From the NCBI GenBank assembly GCA_044433365.1, contig JAWXTR010000030.1, forward strand, positions 1-27,208: 27,208 nt of DNA. The letters are read 5' to 3'. Of this stretch, positions 23,497 through 27,208 are shown in pieces (position 1 is the first letter of the stretch; every line of letters starts with the position of its first letter). This stretch comes from CAMQVM01 sp044433365 (lineage in GTDB: Bacteria > Bacteroidota > Bacteroidia > Bacteroidales > Rikenellaceae). The notes beneath the pieces were generated by a model. The model saw only the letters and a list, made by a program, of their open reading frames with translations. It was not told the origin of the DNA and did no database searches. Position numbers and translations under genes: made by a program.

Positions 23497-24492
23497 ATGA
23501 AAAAGATATTAACACGACTTTTTGAGTATGAAAGTTTGACAAGCGATGAGGCTCGCATACTTCTCCATGGTATTGCAAAGGGGGAGTATAATAGTAGTCA
23601 AATTACAGGTCTTATGGCTGTCTATCTAATGAGAAATATATCGTTAGAGGAGCTTTCAGGCTTTCGAAATGCACTTTTAGAGCTTAAAACAGAGGTCGAT
23701 TTATCCGATTTTAACACCATTGATATTGTTGGTACGGGTGGTGATGGCAAAGATACCTTTAATATAAGTACTACAGCCTCGTTTGTAGTGGCTGGAGCAG
23801 GTCAAAAGGTGGTAAAACATGGCAACTATAGCGCAACTTCGGTTAGTGGAGCAAGCAATGTTATCGAAAACCATGGCACTCGTTTTACTACCGACAACGA
23901 CACTTTGCGTCGCTCACTTGAAGAGTCAAATTTTGCCTATCTTCATGCACCTCTATTTAATTCAGCAATGAAAGCAGTAGCCTCAATGCGAAAAGAGATA
24001 GGCGTGCGAACATTTTTCAATATTCTCGGTCCACTTATCAACCCTTTGCAGCCTAAAAATCAGCTTTTAGGGGTTTATAATCTCTCTATGCTTAGAATGT
24101 ATAGCTATATGTTGCAACAAATGGGGGTTAACTATGCTGTTGTAAATTCGCTTGATGGATATGATGAAATTTCGCTAACTTCGCAGTTTAAAGTCTCAAC
24201 TTCCGATAGGGAGAGAATATATTCACCAAGCGAGCTGCAATTTCCACTCTACAAAGAGTCGGATATTTATGGTGGAGCAACCCAGAAAGAGGCAATGCAA
24301 ATTTTTGATAATATTCTAAACAACTGCTCTACACAGGCTCAAAAAGATTGTACCGTAGCAAATGCCGCCTTTGCTCTAAACCTAATGGAGAGAGAAAAGA
24401 GCATCGAGGAGTGTGTTGAGATGTGTAGAGAGTCGATTGAGAGCGGAAAGGCATTAGCCTCATTCCGTAAATTTGTAGAGATAAATAGTTAA
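23497..24492 (+). CDS. trpD: Anthranilate phosphoribosyltransferase
   Basis: TrpD transfers phosphoribose from PRPP to anthranilate. 331 residues, normal length. The PRPP/metal loop GTGGDG (79-84) and NIST (89-92) are present, followed by KHGNYSATSVSGASN (107-121), the family's KHGN block, and later FNILGPLINP. Two bases after trpG and five before trpC, consistent with coupled translation. Confidence 0.96.
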   Translation: MKKILTRLFEYESLTSDEARILLHGIAKGEYNSSQITGLMAVYLMRNISLEELSGFRNALLELKTEVDLSDFNTIDIVGTGGDGKDTFNISTTASFVVAGAGQKVVKHGNYSATSVSGASNVIENHGTRFTTDNDTLRRSLEESNFAYLHAPLFNSAMKAVASMRKEIGVRTFFNILGPLINPLQPKNQLLGVYNLSMLRMYSYMLQQMGVNYAVVNSLDGYDEISLTSQFKVSTSDRERIYSPSELQFPLYKESDIYGGATQKEAMQIFDNILNNCSTQAQKDCTVANAAFALNLMEREKSIEECVEMCRESIESGKALASFRKFVEINS

Positions 24493-24497
24493 ACTTT

Positions 24498-25280
24498 ATG
24501 GAAGATGTATTGTCAGTAATAATTGAGCGAAAACGAGAAGAGCTAGAGGGTAAAGATTATCGAACTATCGAAAAAGAGGCGTTAGCTATTGAGCGTGCCA
24601 CTATCTCAATGTCAAAATCTTTAAGAGAGTCGAAAAACGGCATTATAGCCGAATTTAAACGCAAAAGCCCCTCAAAAGGGTGGATTAATAGCTCTGCCGA
24701 CCCTGCTACGACCATAAAAGGGTATGAGCAGAGCGGTGCAGCAGCTGTTTCGGTGCTGACCGATAAGGACTTTTTTGGTGGAGATAGTCAATTTTTGATT
24801 GATGCACGAAGTGAAGTTAATCTTCCGCTACTTCGCAAGGAGTTTATCGTAGATAAATATCAAGTATATGAGGCACGAATTATTGGAGCTGATGCTATCT
24901 TACTGATTGCAGCCTGCCTATCTAAAGAGGAGTGTAGAGAGCTTGCTTGTACTGCGCACCTCCTTAAAATGGAGGTACTTTTGGAGGTACATAGCGAAGA
25001 TGAGCTTGATAGATTAAACGAGTTTGTCGATATGCTAGGGGTAAATAACCGAAATTTGGGAACTTTTCATACCGATGTCGATAACTCATTTAGGATGGCT
25101 GAAAAGATGAGAGAAAGCTCTCCAAATTTGGTGCTAGTTTCCGAAAGTGGAATTTGTGATAGCTCCACAATCCAAAAACTTCGAGCTGTTGGGTTTAGGG
25201 GATTTTTGATAGGCGAAAATTTTATGCGTGATAACTCCCCTGCTGATAAACTTAATGAGTTTGTCGAGCAGTTATCGTAA
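24498..25280 (+). CDS. trpC: Indole-3-glycerol phosphate synthase
   Basis: TrpC closes the indole ring from CdRP. 260 residues forming a TIM barrel. Expected active-site residues are seen: Glu52 and Lys54 in AEFKRKSPSKG, Lys114 in LLRKEFIVD, Glu163 in LLEVHSE, Asn184 in GVNNRNL and Glu216/Ser217 in SESGI. It is not fused with TrpF. A 302-bp gap follows, holding an AATACTGT/ACAGTATT hairpin (25,281-25,312), palindromic element copy D and a TTATCAACA pair. This is the only large gap in the operon. Confidence 0.96.
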   Translation: MEDVLSVIIERKREELEGKDYRTIEKEALAIERATISMSKSLRESKNGIIAEFKRKSPSKGWINSSADPATTIKGYEQSGAAAVSVLTDKDFFGGDSQFLIDARSEVNLPLLRKEFIVDKYQVYEARIIGADAILLIAACLSKEECRELACTAHLLKMEVLLEVHSEDELDRLNEFVDMLGVNNRNLGTFHTDVDNSFRMAEKMRESSPNLVLVSESGICDSSTIQKLRAVGFRGFLIGENFMRDNSPADKLNEFVEQLS

Positions 25281-25312
25281 AATACTGTATTAAATACCCT
25301 TAACAGTATTAT

Positions 25313-25479
25313 TAAGTAGGGTAAAATAATTATTGGTGTATTTTTAAAAGTGCTATTGGAGATGAGATTTTTTGTTATTGAATCGAAAATATAGTGGTTC
25401 TATATTGAGATTTAATAGTGAAAAATATCGCTCCAAGAGTGCTATTAAGAATATGGCAATAATTGTTTTACACTACTTA
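25313..25479 (+). repeat. 167-bp palindromic element, copy D (inside trp operon)
   Basis: Complete plus-oriented copy between trpC and trpF, loop TGGTT. It must be transcribed with the operon unless a new promoter starts after it. The resulting long hairpin in the mRNA could affect RNA stability or expression of trpF and trpA relative to the upstream genes. It differs from copy C at only a handful of positions. Confidence 0.92.
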
Positions 25480-25497
25480 ACATAACTATTAACACTG

Positions 25498-25528
25498 TTA
25501 TCAACACGATTGTTGACAATGTTGATAA
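25498..25528. promoter_or_regulatory. Inverted TTATCAACA pair
   Basis: TTATCAACA (25,498-25,506) and TGTTGATAA (25,520-25,528) are separated by 13 bases that themselves contain TTGTTGACAA. The same inverted pair, with wider spacing, occurs at 19,414-19,500. The 9-mer is one base away from the DnaA box TTATCCACA. It may be a protein-binding site; the factor is unknown. Confidence 0.35.
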
Positions 25529-25582
25529 AAATATAGAGAGTTATAAAGTCAAATTTTAGAAGTTACTTAAAATGATTAAGCT

Positions 25583-26197
25583 ATGTTGGTAAAAGTGTGT
25601 GGAATGAGAGATTGCGATAATATCTTAGAGCTTCTCTCGCTACGTGTCGATATGGTGGGTTTTATATTTTACCCAAAATCGGCTCGATATATTGGCGATG
25701 CAATGCTTCCCGAATTTGAAATAGCGGAGAGGGTAGGAGTGTTTGTAGATAGTGATATTTCCACTATCTTAGAGCATAAAAATCGCTATAATCTTACCAC
25801 TATTCAGCTGCACGGAAGCGAAACAACTGCTATGTGTGAAAGTTTAAAAACTAGCGGAATAAAGGTTATAAAAGCTATATCTATAAAAGAGAATACAGAT
25901 TTTCAAAAGGCTACTGCTTATGATGGAGTGGTGGATTACATGCTTTTTGATACAAAATGCGACGGTTATGGCGGCTCTGGAGTTGCTTTTGATTGGTCGT
26001 TGCTCGATAGTTATAGCGGTTCGACCCCTTTTCTGCTTAGTGGAGGAATAACTGTAGATATGGCAGAGCAAATTGCCAATATAAAACATCCTAAATTTGC
26101 AGGTGTCGATTTAAATAGCCGATTTGAAAAAGCACCAGCACTAAAAGATATTAAACTTTTAAAAAAATTTATACAATCAATAAAAGGGAAATTCTAA
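25583..26197 (+). CDS. trpF: Phosphoribosylanthranilate isomerase
   Basis: TrpF isomerises PRA to CdRP. 204 residues, a small TIM barrel. KVCGMRD places catalytic Cys6; LFDTK (121-125) carries the acid Asp123; LLSGGI (151-156) and GVDLNSRFE (174-182) form the phosphate-binding end. The start codon follows the D palindrome and TTATCAACA pair. The final residues GKF and the TAA stop (26,186-26,197) fall in the left end of a mini mobile element, so the original C-terminus has probably been replaced by a few element-encoded residues; the catalytic core is intact. Confidence 0.95.
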   Translation: MLVKVCGMRDCDNILELLSLRVDMVGFIFYPKSARYIGDAMLPEFEIAERVGVFVDSDISTILEHKNRYNLTTIQLHGSETTAMCESLKTSGIKVIKAISIKENTDFQKATAYDGVVDYMLFDTKCDGYGGSGVAFDWSLLDSYSGSTPFLLSGGITVDMAEQIANIKHPKFAGVDLNSRFEKAPALKDIKLLKKFIQSIKGKF

Positions 26198-26229
26198 AAT
26201 CTCTCAAAATCCAGAATTTAGAACTCCCC
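26186..26229. mobile_element. 44-bp mini form of the second element at the trpF stop
   Basis: Runs from GGGAAATTCTAAAAT to ATTTAGAACTCCCC with CTCTCAAAATCCAGA between. Both ends match the terminal repeats of the 163-bp element at 11,713-11,875; the right half is nearly identical to the mini form before purT. It overlaps the last three codons and stop of trpF and ends 14 bases before the trpA start codon. Confidence 0.7.
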
Positions 26230-26243
26230 AAAAAATAATTAAA

Positions 26244-27026
26244 ATGGAAAATAGAATAGACCAATTATTTAAGAAAAAAACGAAAAATATAATTTCGATA
26301 TACTATCCAGCAGGATTTCCAGAGCTAGATAATACAATTAAAGTAGCAGAGAGCCTTGAGAGTAGAGGCGTAGATATGGTAGAGATTGGTATACCCTTTT
26401 CTGACCCTATGGCAGATGGTGTGGTGATTCAAAAGGCCTCGAGCAGAGCTTTAGATAATGGAATATCACTAAAACGTATTTTTGAGCAGCTAACAGAGCT
26501 TCGTAGTAGTGTGAATATTGCAGTTGTGCTTATGGGCTATTTAAACCCTATTATGCGTTTCGGTTTTGAAGAGTTTTGCAAGGAGTGTGTGCGCACTGGA
26601 GTTGATGGGGTGATAATTCCCGATTTACCTTTTGCCGATTATATAAAAAATTACAAACCTATATCTGACAAATATGGTGTAAAGATGATAATGCTTATCA
26701 CGCCCGAAACCTCAGCTGAGAGAATTGAGTTAATCGATAAAAATTCGTCAGGATTTATATATATGGTATCGACTGCTGCTACAACTGGTGCTCAGAAATC
26801 GTATGGAGCTGAAAGTGTCGACTATTTTAAACGAGTTGCAGCTATGAATCTTCAAAATCCACGCCTTATTGGCTTCGGAATCTCTAACTACGCCACTTAT
26901 AGCGCAGCGACAGAGCACTCAAACGGTGCAATTATAGGCAGCCACTACGTAAAATTACTCGAAAGCGAAGAGAGTATTGACCTGGCTTCGGATAAATTGA
27001 TGGAGATTTTTGTCGAAAATAGCTGA
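26244..27026 (+). CDS. trpA: Tryptophan synthase alpha subunit
   Basis: TrpA cleaves indole-3-glycerol phosphate to indole and glyceraldehyde-3-phosphate; indole passes to TrpB. 260 residues. Catalytic Glu47 (VEIGIPFSDP) and Asp58 (MADGVVIQ) are present, and later STAATTGAQ and LIGFGISN match the phosphate-binding loops. Last gene of the operon; the start lies 46 bases after trpF. No strong intrinsic terminator is seen between its stop and the next palindromic element, which may itself serve to end or protect the transcript. Confidence 0.96.
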   Translation: MENRIDQLFKKKTKNIISIYYPAGFPELDNTIKVAESLESRGVDMVEIGIPFSDPMADGVVIQKASSRALDNGISLKRIFEQLTELRSSVNIAVVLMGYLNPIMRFGFEEFCKECVRTGVDGVIIPDLPFADYIKNYKPISDKYGVKMIMLITPETSAERIELIDKNSSGFIYMVSTAATTGAQKSYGAESVDYFKRVAAMNLQNPRLIGFGISNYATYSAATEHSNGAIIGSHYVKLLESEESIDLASDKLMEIFVENS

Positions 27027-27094
27027 GAGTTTGCTGAAAAAAGCTGAGAATCGCTGAGAATTTCGATGATTTTACTAGTTTTGTGCGGGAGTTC

Positions 27095-27208
27095 TAAGTA
27101 GGGTAAAATAATTATTGGTGTATTTTTAATAGTGCTATTGGAGATGAGATTTTTTGCTATTGAATCGAAAATATAGTGGTTCTATATTGAGATTTAATAG
27201 TGAAAAAT
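27095..27208 (+). repeat. 167-bp palindromic element, copy E (cut by window end)
   Basis: Plus-oriented copy starting TAAGTAGGGTAAAAT with loop TGGTT; the last ~53 bases lie beyond the window. GGGAGTTC, the terminal motif of the second element, touches its left end (27,087-27,094), as also seen at the right end of copy B. Confidence 0.9.

Overview
The window looks like chromosomal DNA of a low-GC member of the Bacteroidota, probably Bacteroidales. The evidence is: (i) three upstream regions carry the Bacteroidota promoter signature TTTG-N19-TAnnTTTG; (ii) the tryptophan genes run trpB-E-G-D-C-F-A, an order familiar from this phylum; (iii) serine-type S1 sulfatases occur in tandem; (iv) the DksA-like protein has the reduced zinc finger usual in the group. 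No tRNA, rRNA, CRISPR array, phage gene or transposase gene was found.

Layout. 1-2,200: a CTCTAAC tandem repeat, then a minus-strand DEAD-box RNA helicase with an RGG-rich tail, its terminator and its promoter. 2,387-9,000: a minus-strand operon of four paralogous exported S1 sulfatases closed by a 19-bp hairpin. 9,093-10,654: ispH and cmk, overlapping by one base, minus strand. 11,166-11,543: a dksA-like gene with a strong terminator. 11,640-12,470: a repeat-rich stretch holding two copies of a 167-bp palindromic element (one interrupted by a second, nested miniature element) and a run of six small hairpins. 12,470-13,633: purT. 14,085-17,047: a circularly permuted ATP-grasp / alpha-E / transglutaminase cassette. 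17,230-19,341: two adjacent M14/AstE-like genes, the second lacking recognisable zinc ligands, separated by a tandem-repeat tract. 19,613-19,885: a small unknown gene with a clear promoter. 19,983-27,026: the complete trp operon with its own promoter, a leader peptide containing two adjacent Trp codons, and an intrinsic terminator before trpB. The operon encodes every enzyme from chorismate to tryptophan.

The most interesting points are the trp leader/attenuator; a 167-bp dispersed palindrome (five copies here, one inside the trp operon) whose arm differences are strongly biased toward G-U-compatible changes in one orientation, suggesting it acts as folded RNA; a second miniature element whose 33-44 bp forms sit at gene boundaries and appear to supply the trpF stop codon and perhaps part of the ATP-grasp N-terminus; and the active/inactive M14 pair next to the ATP-grasp cassette. 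All calls come from reading the sequence; no similarity search or folding program was run.
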